A stretch of 64,000 bases of DNA from Candidatus Zixiibacteriota bacterium (lineage in GTDB: Bacteria > Zixibacteria > MSB-5A5 > GN15 > FEB-12), in NCBI GenBank assembly GCA_029860345.1, contig JAOUBJ010000003.1, forward strand, positions 256,709 through 320,708. Reading direction: 5' to 3'. A program made the translations under genes and the position numbers. This document shows, piece after piece, positions 54,020-63,552 of the stretch. How positions within the stretch are numbered: the first letter of the stretch is position 1; the number at the start of each line of letters is the position of its first letter. Below the pieces are notes generated by a model, which worked only from the letters and a program-made list of their open reading frames with translations, searched no databases and had not been told where the DNA came from.

Positions 54020-55126
54020 ATGGATTTGCATACATTAGGTTTTGACGATTTTTTTGAAAGCCGTTTTCTCGACTTCCGCGAGCAAGGTTACACACCGGCC
54101 CGCGTAACCCAGGAACATCGAGAAAGGTACCAACTGTTCAGCGAAAAAGGGGAGATTGCCGCCCAACTCTCCGGACGGTTTCGGCATCAAGCAGCTACGC
54201 TGGCCGACTATCCGACTGTCGGCGACTGGGTGGCCATAGACCATAGGGACTTGTCCAGCGACTCAGTCATTCACGGCCTGGTGCCTCGCCGCACCAGTTT
54301 TTCGCGCAAAGCGGTGCTGGCCGGAGGACCCAAATACCGGGCGGGCCGTACCGACGAACAGGTTTTGGCCGCCAATGTCGACTCGGTTCTGCTGGTGGCC
54401 GGACTGGACAACGACTTCAATGTGCGCCGGATCGAGAGATACCTCACCATAGCCTGGGACTCAGGCGCGCAACCGGTGATAGTGCTCAACAAGGCTGATC
54501 TGTGCGATGACCCGGAGGCAGCGGTTGACCAAGTAGAGGCCGTCGCAGCCGGCGTTCCCGTTCATTCAGTCAGTGCTGTAAGCGGACTGGGTATTGAAAC
54601 CCTGTCTGATTACTTAAAAACCGGGCACACCCTTGCCTTCCTGGGTTCGTCCGGCGTGGGCAAGTCTTCATTGATCAACCAACTGCTCGGTGAAAGCAAG
54701 CTGGCCACCGGCGGTGTGCGCAAAGGTGACGGCCGCGGCCGCCATACCACCACGCAGCGAGAACTGATTATACTGCCATCAGGTGGACTGGTGATAGACA
54801 CACCCGGTCTGCGCGAGATTCAACAGTTCAACGACGAGGGCGGTCTCAGCCGGACCTTTGGTGATATCGAAACACTGATGGACCAATGTCGCTTCAACGA
54901 TTGCGGGCATGACACCGAGCCGGGCTGTGCCGTTCGGGCAGCCCTTGAAAGCGGCAGCCTTGATCCCAAGCGGTATCAGAGTTATCTCAAGATGCTGAAG
55001 GAACAAGTACACCTGACCAAACGGCGTGATGTGCACTCCCGCCGTCAGATGGAGCGAGAATTTGGCCAGCGGGTTCGCCGTTATCACCAAGATATGAAAG
55101 AACTCAAAAAGAAAGGGCTGGCCTGA
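54020..55126 (+). CDS. rsgA: Ribosome small-subunit-dependent GTPase RsgA
   Basis: The 368-residue protein has an N-terminal OB-like domain, a circularly permuted GTPase in the order NKAD (G4), GSSGVGKSSLINQLLG (G1), DTPG (G3), and a C-terminal zinc motif (CRFNDCGHDTEPGC). It helps 30S subunit maturation. Length and motifs are normal. It may be influenced by the upstream small unit. Confidence 0.97.
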   Translation: MDLHTLGFDDFFESRFLDFREQGYTPARVTQEHRERYQLFSEKGEIAAQLSGRFRHQAATLADYPTVGDWVAIDHRDLSSDSVIHGLVPRRTSFSRKAVLAGGPKYRAGRTDEQVLAANVDSVLLVAGLDNDFNVRRIERYLTIAWDSGAQPVIVLNKADLCDDPEAAVDQVEAVAAGVPVHSVSAVSGLGIETLSDYLKTGHTLAFLGSSGVGKSSLINQLLGESKLATGGVRKGDGRGRHTTTQRELIILPSGGLVIDTPGLREIQQFNDEGGLSRTFGDIETLMDQCRFNDCGHDTEPGCAVRAALESGSLDPKRYQSYLKMLKEQVHLTKRRDVHSRRQMEREFGQRVRRYHQDMKELKKKGLA

Positions 55127-55796
55127 CCGATAAACCGCCCATAAATGAGTTTCATGCGCTTTGCGCGCCCTGTGACCTAAACAGGTGCCTTTCCAACCTC
55201 ACCCTGAACGGAGTCGAAGAGTGAGCGGAGTTCTTGTTCCGTCAGGTCTTGCGTTCGCCGAAGGCGAGCGTGTGACCTGACGGTCTGTTACAGTGTGGTG
55301 TTGGGCGACGCCGCCCGACACCGTCAAGTAGTGCTTCACGCAAAATGCGCGAAGCGCGATAATCAGGGCTTGACCCTGTCATGCCGAGCGGAGTCGAGGC
55401 ATGAGCTGAGCCGCAGGGTGAGCGGAGTTAAGGGGTATGGCCCAAAGATGCGCCAAGCGCAAAGGACCCGTTTGTGGGTGTCATTCCCGCGTAGGCGGGA
55501 ATCCATTCGTGGTTCAAAGACTTGATGGCGGCCTACGCCGGCATGACGGAGCCCGAGCAGTCTGAATTGTCGAAGCCCACCCTTAGACTCCGCTCAGGGT
55601 GACAAGGAGGGGTGCATAGTTAGTAGGTCAGGAGTCCCGTGCTCCTGAAATGGCAGGTCCGGAGGCGACACCGCACTCAAAACAAAACGACGGGTAGTTT
55701 GTGTGCGCGAATTTATTTGTTGATCGCCGATGGCACCGCCGCCACATTGGGACTCAGAGAAAACGTCAACCCGTCACCGTTGAGGGATACCTGCCC
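55127..55796. repeat. Repeat-rich gap
   Basis: It contains IR-B copies (55197-55222, 55380-55402, 55577-55602), IR-E-like GTCAGGTC..GACCTGAC (55239-55281), IR-F (55290-55321), IR-A (55482-55507) and a further IR-E half (55625-55649). No gene is seen. Confidence 0.75.
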
Positions 55797-56354
55797 ATGG
55801 CCGACAAAAAACCACTCCCCACATCACCTTCGCTGGTCGGCGATAAGGTCTTTCTCAAGCCGACTACACCGGAAGATGAAGCCAACACCTATCATTGGAC
55901 ATTGCTGAGTGAGCCACAATCGCAGACCTGTCGCCCGTGGGTTTTCAGCACACCCTCCGAAATAGCCGAGCGAATGAAGAAGGCGGAAAAAGATATGTCC
56001 CGACAGCGCTTCATGGTTTTACGTAAGGACGACAGAACGCCGGTGGCGAAAGTGACCTATTTTGACTTGAACACGCTCAACCGCTCGGCCGAACTGGGCT
56101 TGGTCGTTGATCCCGACGAGCGCCAAAAAGGGTATGGTGCTGATGCGCTGAAAACTCTAGTCAGGTATCTCTTCCCATATCGAGGTCTGAACAAAGTGTA
56201 CGCACAGACAGCGCAGTTCAATACTCAAGCTATAGCCCTGATGGAGTCGCTCGGCTTCAAGAAAGATGCTACCTTAAGGGATCACTATTTTTATCGGGGA
56301 GAATTCCATCACGGACTGATCTACTCCCTTCTGCAATTCGAAATGGACTGGTAG
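55797..56354 (+). CDS. GNAT-family N-acetyltransferase (RimJ/RimL-like)
   Basis: ATG 55797 with GAGGG upstream gives 185 residues. The fold is shown by DKVFLKPTTPEDEANTYHW, ELGLVVDPDERQKGYGADAL (acetyl-CoA loop R/QxxGxG/A) and NTQAIALMESLGFKKDATLR. This matches the RimJ/RimL or ribosomal-protein/sugar-acetylating type; substrate is not predictable. It is monocistronic, between repeat clusters. Confidence 0.88.
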   Translation: MADKKPLPTSPSLVGDKVFLKPTTPEDEANTYHWTLLSEPQSQTCRPWVFSTPSEIAERMKKAEKDMSRQRFMVLRKDDRTPVAKVTYFDLNTLNRSAELGLVVDPDERQKGYGADALKTLVRYLFPYRGLNKVYAQTAQFNTQAIALMESLGFKKDATLRDHYFYRGEFHHGLIYSLLQFEMDW

Positions 56355-56677
56355 CCGGGCGGCATACCGGCCATAAATGGGCCATGAATGGCTCTTTCGT
56401 GCTACTCACATGTCCCCTGTCATGCCGAGCGGAGTCGAGGCACGAGCGGAGTCGAGGCACCAGCAGAGTCGAGGCACGAGCGGAGTCGAGGCACCAGCAG
56501 AGTCGAAGGATGAATCCACAATCTATCATTCCGGGCTTTGACCCGGAATCCATCTTCAAAAATCGTGGAGTCCGGGTGCTGTTGGGCGACCGCGCCCGAC
56601 ACAGTAGGTCAGGAGCCTTGTGCTCCTGACATGGTTGGTTTGAAGACAGACCTGCCCTACAAGATAGGTCGTGCTGC
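56355..56677. repeat. Gap with 17-bp tandem array and other repeats
   Basis: The array at 56426-56510 is followed by an IR-F (56577-56601) and an IR-E copy (56604-56630). No gene is seen. Confidence 0.8.
56426..56510. repeat. Tandem array, five 17-bp units
   Basis: Units alternate between CGAGCGGAGTCGAGGCA and CCAGCAGAGTCGAGGCA. They derive from the IR-B sequence. Confidence 0.9.
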
Positions 56678-57637
56678 TTAGGACGATCCCTGCTGTCCGG
56701 CGTCGCCGGGTTGCTGGCTGTTAATGGGTGGTGGTGGTGTGTTTTGCTGCACCGGCGCAACGCTCTCCGGTGTACTTTCAGTGGTGGCAGGTTGAGGCGT
56801 CGGGCTGTCGCCGCCGGTACTGAGTCCGCTCTGCCGAACGGAATCTACGATTTGGTTTAGTCGTCCCAACTCGGCCCGCGCTCGATCGGCAAAGTCTGAG
56901 CCCTTGGACGCATACAGTACAGAGCGGGAGACATTAATAAGGGCCGTCTTGGTGAAATTGTCGGTGCCGAAAGCGGCCGCCTTCTCTAGCGACCCACCCT
57001 GAGCGCCAACACCGGGAATCAAGAGCGGCATGTTGCCGGATACCTGGCGCAGTTCCTTCAACTGTTCCGGATTGGTAGCGCCCACCACCAGACCGCAGTT
57101 GTTATCTTTGTTCCAGTAGGCCACTTTTTCGGCCACAATTCGGTAAAGCGGTTGGCCCTCCACATTCAGAATCTGAAAGTCCTTGGAGCCGGGGTTCGAT
57201 GTCAGGCATAGAATAAAAACACCTTGTTCTTTGTGCTCTATGAAGGGCCGAAGAGAGTCATAGCCCATGTATGGATTGAGGGTAACCCAGGATGCTTTCA
57301 ACTGTTTGAACATAGCATCGGCGTAGTGGCCTGCAGTGTTACCGATGTCACCACGTTTGCCGTCCAGGATAACCGGCACGGAGTCACCGATGCGTTCGAT
57401 GATCAGTTTCAACAATGACAGTCCCTCGGCACCCAAACTCTCGTAGAAAGCCAGATTGGGTTTGTAGGCACAGACCCTGTCTTTGGTGGCCTCGATTACG
57501 CCGACTGCAAACTCAAACATCCCTTTGACACTTTTGGAATGTTCCGAAGGCATTCGACGTGGATCCAGATCGAGACCAAGACAGATCATCGATTTATTAT
57601 CCGCCTGTATCCTTTGAAGTTCCTTAAGAGCAAACAT
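56678..57637 (-). CDS. pyrF: Orotidine 5'-phosphate decarboxylase with disordered tail
   Basis: Residues 1-275 are a type-2 PyrF: CLGLDLDPRRMP, catalytic Lys94 in LDGKRGDIGNT, and LIPGVGAQGGSLEKA. Residues 276-319 are a Pro/Ser/Thr/Gln-rich tail (QNTPPPPINSQQPGDAGQQG), not usual for this enzyme. It makes UMP, the last step of the pathway. Its ATG overlaps the pyrD stop by one base. Confidence 0.96.
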   Translation of the reverse strand: MFALKELQRIQADNKSMICLGLDLDPRRMPSEHSKSVKGMFEFAVGVIEATKDRVCAYKPNLAFYESLGAEGLSLLKLIIERIGDSVPVILDGKRGDIGNTAGHYADAMFKQLKASWVTLNPYMGYDSLRPFIEHKEQGVFILCLTSNPGSKDFQILNVEGQPLYRIVAEKVAYWNKDNNCGLVVGATNPEQLKELRQVSGNMPLLIPGVGAQGGSLEKAAAFGTDNFTKTALINVSRSVLYASKGSDFADRARAELGRLNQIVDSVRQSGLSTGGDSPTPQPATTESTPESVAPVQQNTPPPPINSQQPGDAGQQGSS

Positions 57638-58554
57638 CAGTATTTCTCCAGTCTCCCTACGAGGTCGTTGATCGATTTAATATTTCGAGCCTGAAGGTAG
57701 GTCTTCAGACCGCTTACGATTTTCAGCGGTGCTTCCGGCTCGACAAACAGCGCCGTGCCGATCTGGACAGCCGAAGCTCCGCAAAGCATGAATTCCACGA
57801 CATCCTGCCAGGTGGCGATACCACCCACACCGACAATCGGCAGGCGACAGTTTTCGTGGACGGCCGCCACCATGGCCAGGGCGATCGGTTTTATTGCCGG
57901 GCCGGTAAGACCGCCTTTGTTGTTGGTAAGCCGGGGGCGGCGGGTCTCGATGTCGACGGCTGTTCCCACCAACGAGTTTATCACCGTCAGAGCATCAGCC
58001 CCACCTGCCTCGGCGGCGCGAGCGATGTCACAGATGTTCGTGACGTTGGGTGATAATTTGACGATTATCGGACGGTCGAAAACTTTTTTGACTTCGGCCA
58101 CTACTTTTTGCGTGAGATAGGGATCGCTGCCAAACTCCATGCCGCCCCGGTCGACATTGGGACAGCTGATGTTCAGTTCGATCATGTCCAGATCGTCAAC
58201 GTTGTTCAACCTGCGACTCACCTCAACATACTCATCGACCGATGCTCCGGCGACGTTGACGATAACACCTGTCTTCTGTTCGCTCAAAAAAGGCATCTTG
58301 TCCCGAATGAAAGCATCGACACCGACATTAGCCAGACCTATGGCGTTGAGCATCCCGGACGCTGTCTCGGCTGTGCGCGGCGGTGGATGACCCAACCGTG
58401 GCTCCAGGGTAATCGACTTGGTGACCAGGGCACCCAGCCTGGACAATGGAAAAATCTCGGCCAATTCCTCACCATAGCCGCAGCAACCGGAGGCGGTCAT
58501 AATCGGATTTGCAAACTCGACCCCCGAGAGCGTTGTTTTCATGGCATCTCTCAC
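57637..58554 (-). CDS. pyrD: Dihydroorotate dehydrogenase, class 1B catalytic subunit
   Basis: The 305-residue enzyme has the class-1B Cys131 in LNISCPNVDRGG, FMN-binding TASGCCGYGEELAE, and GVGGIATWQDVVEFML. It works with PyrK to pass electrons from dihydroorotate to NAD+. It overlaps pyrK by 4 bases (ATGA). Confidence 0.97.
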   Translation of the reverse strand: MRDAMKTTLSGVEFANPIMTASGCCGYGEELAEIFPLSRLGALVTKSITLEPRLGHPPPRTAETASGMLNAIGLANVGVDAFIRDKMPFLSEQKTGVIVNVAGASVDEYVEVSRRLNNVDDLDMIELNISCPNVDRGGMEFGSDPYLTQKVVAEVKKVFDRPIIVKLSPNVTNICDIARAAEAGGADALTVINSLVGTAVDIETRRPRLTNNKGGLTGPAIKPIALAMVAAVHENCRLPIVGVGGIATWQDVVEFMLCGASAVQIGTALFVEPEAPLKIVSGLKTYLQARNIKSINDLVGRLEKY

Positions 58555-59342
58555 AAGGCTACCTCACCGATCTCAAATACCGGCCCTTCGCGACAGACAC
58601 GGGCGTGGCCGCCGGCCGTCAGAGGCACCACACAACCCAGACAAACACCGAAGCCGCACGGCATCGGCGCTTCCAAAGACAGCTGACCGCCGATACCGAC
58701 CTGCAAGCCGAGATCGTTCACCGCTTTCAGCATCCCCGGCGGACCGCATGAGTAAACCTGCACGCGCCCGCTACGCTTGTCCAGGTACCGTTGTACCGGA
58801 TCGACAACCAGTCCTTTTTCGCCAAGCGAGCCGTCCTCCGTAACGACGGTAAGATTGACACCCATTTTCTTAAGACGCGTTCGTTCGACAATATCAGTCT
58901 TGCTGCGTCCACCGTAGAAGAACAGAAGTTTCTGGGGGTCATGGCCTTGTTCGATAAGACGCTGGGCAAAAAACATCAAAGGCGGAAAACCAACACCGCC
59001 GGCTATCATAACCGCCGTCTCGTTCTTGCGCGGTCGTTTGAACGATGTACCCAGGGGGCCGAGGATGTTTACTTCGTCACCGTCTGCAAGGGTACCGAAC
59101 GCCTTGGTGCCGCGTCCAAGAGACTTGAAGATCAACTCAAGGCTCTGCTTTCGGCTATCCACCGAAGCTACCGAAAAAGCTCGTCGGAAATAGACCACAT
59201 CGGTGGGCAGTTTGACATGGACGAATTGGCCGGGTCGGCAATCGCTCGCCTGACTGTACGGTGCAAAAGTGAACGAATAGTAGTCATTCTTCAAGTCCCG
59301 ACGATTGATCAAAGGCGTACTTTCACACTTTGGTTTAGTCAT
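58551..59342 (-). CDS. pyrK: Dihydroorotate dehydrogenase electron-transfer subunit
   Basis: The 263-residue protein has an FAD domain (YFRRAFSVASVD), an NAD domain (MIAGGVGFPPLMFFAQ) and the [2Fe-2S] motif Cys229-234-237-250. It forms the heterotetramer with PyrD. It overlaps the upstream lipoprotein gene by 4 bases. Confidence 0.96.
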   Translation of the reverse strand: MTKPKCESTPLINRRDLKNDYYSFTFAPYSQASDCRPGQFVHVKLPTDVVYFRRAFSVASVDSRKQSLELIFKSLGRGTKAFGTLADGDEVNILGPLGTSFKRPRKNETAVMIAGGVGFPPLMFFAQRLIEQGHDPQKLLFFYGGRSKTDIVERTRLKKMGVNLTVVTEDGSLGEKGLVVDPVQRYLDKRSGRVQVYSCGPPGMLKAVNDLGLQVGIGGQLSLEAPMPCGFGVCLGCVVPLTAGGHARVCREGPVFEIGEVAL

Positions 59343-61465
59343 CTCAGATGATCCGGTAAACGTACCTTAAACTTGTAATACAATCTGTGCCCCTGAAGCT
59401 CGACCGGAATTCGGGTCGGGTCGAAAGCATAGGACTCGAAAGTTTCTTTAACGCGCGTATTGATTTCCTCATTGGGTGACCTGGTTTTCAGTTCATACCA
59501 ATCGACTTCTCCGGAAAAATCGAGTGTTAACTGAAAAATCAACTCTCCCTCCCACTTTTCATTGTATGCGTCAGGTGGGTACTCGAACGGTATATCAATA
59601 CGAATTGGATCCAGTAACAACTGCTGCAATTGGGTCCCATCTTCATCCGTCACAGCCGCCACCTGAGGGTCGATGTACTCCTGGCCGCCCGACTTGGTGC
59701 CCGGACCCAGGCTGTCGCCTTCATCGACTTCGGCGAACATGGCGCTGTCCAACGGTTGATCCACCTCGTCTCGGCTCCTGGGCTTGGGAGTAAACTGCAA
59801 CCGCGAGCGGGCTTCGTTGGCCCAGCCGGAGCCTGAAAAAGAGTCGGCAAACTCCGTGTAGGCCCAGATGATCGAGGAATCGCCGGGGCTGTCATACATT
59901 TCGGTCAACCAAATGAGGGCAAAGCTCGCCTGCGCGAAATACCGCGAATCCTCGAAACGGTCGACTACCATCTGATAATTCGCTCGGGCGCTGTCCAGGT
60001 CAGCCTCATCGACCAGAAAGTACTCGGCACGCTGAAAGTACATTCCGGCGTAACCTGTGTCGGCTTCTGAGCCGATCAAACCCAGGCGATCCAGAGCTTC
60101 GACCACAAAATCCGAAGCTGGATACCTGACAAGGACCTCGTGGAGAATAGAATCGGCCGCCGTGGAATCTCCCCGGCGGTCGCGAATCATCTCAGACAAT
60201 GCGATCAAGGCTTTGGGGCTGTCGTAGGCGGTGGGAAATGAATCCACCACCGTTTGCATGGCGATGATGCCCGAATCCGGTTTGTTGAGATCCAACCAAT
60301 ATAACTCGGCCAATTGGTATTGAATGTAAGCGGCTTCATCTATCATCTCCTGGGTAGCCGAGGAATCCAGCTCGATCGCCTGTGAATACTCCTCAAGCAA
60401 GCCTATAGCAGACGACTGCTGCAAAGCATCCTTACCGATTCCGGTACCGCGGTCCAGTTTGGTGGTCGAATCATAATAGAGTTTGGCTTCAATCAAATCA
60501 TCGTAATCGTACTGGTAGATTAATCCCAGCCGCCAAAAAGCCTCGGCTCTGGCATACCCTTTTTCCGTCTCGTTTATAACATCCCGATAGACCGCCTCGG
60601 CCAGAGCCAACTCTTCAGAGTGTTCATACCCCTCACCCATCTTGAGCTTCAGGGAAGGCAGGGAGTCGAAATAAATGTCTTCGTCCATCAGGGTGGTCAA
60701 ATAGTCCTGGCCGTCCTCAATGCGCATGAGCCGGTATGAACAATCGGCTGCCTGATACAGGGAGTGGTACTTCTCATCCTTGTCCGGTTCCATTCCCAAA
60801 AGTTGCAGGTAAGCGCCCAGAGCGTCCTCGAAACGGTAGCTATCGTAATACCCATCGGCCAGATAGGTCTGGGCGAGTCTCTTTTCGTCCTCATTGCCCA
60901 GAGAATCACGCAAGGCCAGAAAATACGGCTCGGCCAGTTTGTGGTCCTCGTCATCCCTATGATAAGTACCCAGTGTCATGGCCGCTTCACTCTTGAACGA
61001 GGCTTCATAATCCCCTTCAAATATGTCCTGGAAAACCACCACGGCGTCAGCCACGTCTTTTTGCATCAGCTTGGCTTTGGCCAGGTACAGAGTGGCGTCA
61101 CGGACATACTCACCATCGGGATAGACAGCCAGGATTTCTCGCGCCCGCCGCTCACTTTTGGGAAACTGCTCGGTATGGTAGTAGGACACCATCAGAATAT
61201 GCAGAGCGTCGTCGTAATACTTTGAGTCGGGGTAGTCCTCGATTACTTTCAGCGATTTCTCGATCGCTTTGCGGTAGCCTGAAACATTACCGCGGCCTTT
61301 TCCCTTGATCTTCTTTCGGGAATTCTCGGCTTCGTTGAAGGCCTTCCGGCCGTTATAAAAAGTGTTATAGTAAACGCAGCTAAGGCCGAATGTAGCCACC
61401 AGCAGCAGAAGCATCAATCTTATGGTCCAAAACCTCATAGGAGATTTCACAGTGTATTGTCCCAT
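59339..61465 (-). CDS. TPR lipoprotein with TonB-like C-terminal domain, coupled to the pyr genes
   Basis: The 708-residue protein has a signal sequence ending in LSC (Cys30 from the first ATG; Cys21 if the ATG at 61438 is used). Many TPR-like repeats fill residues about 60-560 (SLKVIEDYPDSKYYDDALHI, AREILAVYPDGEYVRDA). A C-terminal segment of the TonB-C type follows (WEGELIFQLTLDFSGEVDWY... ending KFKVRLPDHLR). The -3 lipobox residue is not ideal. It is first of the operon with pyrK-pyrD-pyrF, a surprising link of envelope and pyrimidine genes. It probably acts at the outer membrane in protein assembly or gliding-type functions. Confidence 0.8.
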   Translation of the reverse strand: MGQYTVKSPMRFWTIRLMLLLLVATFGLSCVYYNTFYNGRKAFNEAENSRKKIKGKGRGNVSGYRKAIEKSLKVIEDYPDSKYYDDALHILMVSYYHTEQFPKSERRAREILAVYPDGEYVRDATLYLAKAKLMQKDVADAVVVFQDIFEGDYEASFKSEAAMTLGTYHRDDEDHKLAEPYFLALRDSLGNEDEKRLAQTYLADGYYDSYRFEDALGAYLQLLGMEPDKDEKYHSLYQAADCSYRLMRIEDGQDYLTTLMDEDIYFDSLPSLKLKMGEGYEHSEELALAEAVYRDVINETEKGYARAEAFWRLGLIYQYDYDDLIEAKLYYDSTTKLDRGTGIGKDALQQSSAIGLLEEYSQAIELDSSATQEMIDEAAYIQYQLAELYWLDLNKPDSGIIAMQTVVDSFPTAYDSPKALIALSEMIRDRRGDSTAADSILHEVLVRYPASDFVVEALDRLGLIGSEADTGYAGMYFQRAEYFLVDEADLDSARANYQMVVDRFEDSRYFAQASFALIWLTEMYDSPGDSSIIWAYTEFADSFSGSGWANEARSRLQFTPKPRSRDEVDQPLDSAMFAEVDEGDSLGPGTKSGGQEYIDPQVAAVTDEDGTQLQQLLLDPIRIDIPFEYPPDAYNEKWEGELIFQLTLDFSGEVDWYELKTRSPNEEINTRVKETFESYAFDPTRIPVELQGHRLYYKFKVRLPDHLR

Positions 61466-61510
61466 CCTGGTCTTGTTTCGGCCTTTATACTCTGTTGCCG
61501 GGTCACGGTT

Positions 61511-62260
61511 TCAAGTCTCCATACCCTCGCGACGGAGCCGGTAGGCCTCAACCAGCTTGGAAAGGAACTCACCCGAACGAGCGCCTACATAGAAATCGGC
61601 AACCTCTGTCAATGGCGTGCGTTCCGGATTGATCTCTATCAGGGTGGCTCCGGCCCGCTTGGCTATCATGGGCAATGAAGCAGCGGGGTGGACGATGGCT
61701 GAAGTACCTATCGAGAAAAATATCTCCGCCTCTTCCGATACCCGAAAGGCGTCGGTGATCACGTCGTTGTCCAGCATCTCCCCGAACCAGACCACATCCG
61801 GTCTGATACGCCCGCCACAGTGTTCACAGCCGGGTATATCATCGGGATCGATTGTTGTCGCCACCGAAACCAGACGGTTGCACTTGGCGCACTTGTTGCG
61901 GTGGATGTTGCCGTGAAGTTCCAGTATCGACTGAGACCCCGCCTCATGATGCAAGCCATCGATATTCTGAGTGATCAAAGTGAAGGACTCGAAGAAGTCT
62001 TCCAATTTGCCGAGCGCAACATGGCCGGGATTCGGTTTTACCTCGCGCATCAGTTCGCGTCGCCAGCTATACCATTCCCAAACCAGTTTGGGATTGGCCA
62101 TAAAGGCGTCCATGGTGGCCAACTCTTCCGGCTTGAACTTTTTCCAAAGTCCTTCCTGGCCGCGAAACGTCGGCACCCCCGACTCGGCCGAGATACCGGC
62201 CCCGGTCAGGACGGCACAGCGACGACAATTAAGCATGATTTCGACCAGTTCGTCCGTCAT
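61511..62260 (-). CDS. cobB: NAD-dependent protein deacylase (sirtuin)
   Basis: The start at ATG 62260 gives 249 residues, the normal size. Motifs are CAVLTGAGISAESGVPTFRG, TQNIDGLHHEAGS, catalytic His in LELHGNIH and the zinc Cys pairs CAKC and CEHC. The YxxR pair (WYSWRR) marks class III sirtuins that prefer acidic acyl groups such as succinyl. It removes acyl groups from Lys using NAD+. It lies 45 bases upstream of the TPR lipoprotein gene, on the same strand. Confidence 0.94.
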   Translation of the reverse strand: MTDELVEIMLNCRRCAVLTGAGISAESGVPTFRGQEGLWKKFKPEELATMDAFMANPKLVWEWYSWRRELMREVKPNPGHVALGKLEDFFESFTLITQNIDGLHHEAGSQSILELHGNIHRNKCAKCNRLVSVATTIDPDDIPGCEHCGGRIRPDVVWFGEMLDNDVITDAFRVSEEAEIFFSIGTSAIVHPAASLPMIAKRAGATLIEINPERTPLTEVADFYVGARSGEFLSKLVEAYRLRREGMET

Positions 62261-62517
62261 GGCGCCAAGATACGTCTGCGCTGGTTGATTGCCAACGATA
62301 ATGTTAATCGAACAGGAATCCCGCCCGACGCCTGCCCACGCAGTCAATGGCTGTCAGGCGACTCGCCTGACAGCACCCAGCCCACTCCAAACCAGGCATG
62401 AGTCGGCCAGCCACATCCGCATAAAGGGACCAAAACCGCCGACTATTAGTGCTAAAGCAAGATGAACTGTGACCGATACTTTTACTAGGTGTCTCAAAAT
62501 GAAACGCTCGAGGCAAG

Positions 62518-63552
62518 ATGACTACACCGAAGGTTCAAATTGAAGCAGGCCGCTCACCGGATACAGAGCAATCGGCTCTTATGATCGAGACAAAGCAGAA
62601 TCGTCTGGGAGATCCCAACTCAGCCAAACTGGCCGGTCTCATGTTGGGCCTGCAGCTCAGAGAGTGTCCAAACCGGCAGGATCGAATCCTGTTGGACGAA
62701 CTGGCCCCACCGGACAGATGCGTGTTCCTGGTCCATCATGGTCGCTTTGTGCATCCCGATGAGTTCGATCCATTTCCGTTGGAACATATCAGCGGGTGCT
62801 CCGGCGACCAGGCGTTTTTCTCCCATCGCTTCTGGCCCGAGGGCGAACGGAAAGGGCACGCCTGTACAATCCAAACAGCCGTGCTCAATCCCGGTGAACC
62901 GAACTCGCTCATGTTCGGCTGGTTCGGTCCCGAAAAAATCACCCTCGACGGAGGCTGGGACCATCGGTTCAGCCTACTGGTGACCGATTTACAGAGCGCT
63001 TACACAGAATCGGCGGCGTTGGCCCGGCGATTGCAAGCCCAACTAAAAACAGAAGTGCCTACCCTGATTATAGACCGCCTGACCGGGCAGTTGCTGTGGC
63101 TGAACAAACCGGCGGCTGAAATATGTGGACAAAACCGTGCAGCGCTGGTCGATCTTCCCTTTGAGCAGCTCCGGACCATGCTCGCTGAGTCTCCACCACA
63201 TCGCAGTCTGACCATGAAACAGGTCAGGCTCGGCAACATCGAAGTTACCATAGTAACTCTGTCTGAAGTAGAAGCGTCGGCGCGTCCGACCGCACCCTTT
63301 GTGCCCGATTCTCTGCTGCAACTGTCAGAGCAGAAGCTGGCCGGAATCATCATGGCCGCTGAGCTGCTAAAAAGCTCACTGTCCGTTCATGGGGACAGCG
63401 AGTCTGTCGAACTGAGCGACATCATTGCAGGCGAAGCGCGCGAACTGGACGACCTGATCGGCGAACAGATGCTGCAGTTTGATGACACCACCGACAATCC
63501 GACCGGCACGGTAGCGAGAAGTAACCCCCAAAAGACTCTGGAAACACAATGA
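62518..63552 (+). CDS. PAS-like signalling protein coupled to an NtrC-family regulator
   Basis: The ATG at 62518 has GAGG just before it. The 344-residue protein has an unfamiliar N-terminal domain (about 30-165), a PAS-like segment (PTLIIDRLTGQLLWLNKPA, about 180-250) and a helical C-terminal part (QKLAGIIMAAELLKSS) that recalls a histidine kinase dimer helix but lacks the His and the ATPase domain. Its stop overlaps the next gene by 4 bases (ATGA). It may relay a signal to the regulator by contact instead of phosphate. Confidence 0.65.
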   Translation: MTTPKVQIEAGRSPDTEQSALMIETKQNRLGDPNSAKLAGLMLGLQLRECPNRQDRILLDELAPPDRCVFLVHHGRFVHPDEFDPFPLEHISGCSGDQAFFSHRFWPEGERKGHACTIQTAVLNPGEPNSLMFGWFGPEKITLDGGWDHRFSLLVTDLQSAYTESAALARRLQAQLKTEVPTLIIDRLTGQLLWLNKPAAEICGQNRAALVDLPFEQLRTMLAESPPHRSLTMKQVRLGNIEVTIVTLSEVEASARPTAPFVPDSLLQLSEQKLAGIIMAAELLKSSLSVHGDSESVELSDIIAGEARELDDLIGEQMLQFDDTTDNPTGTVARSNPQKTLETQ

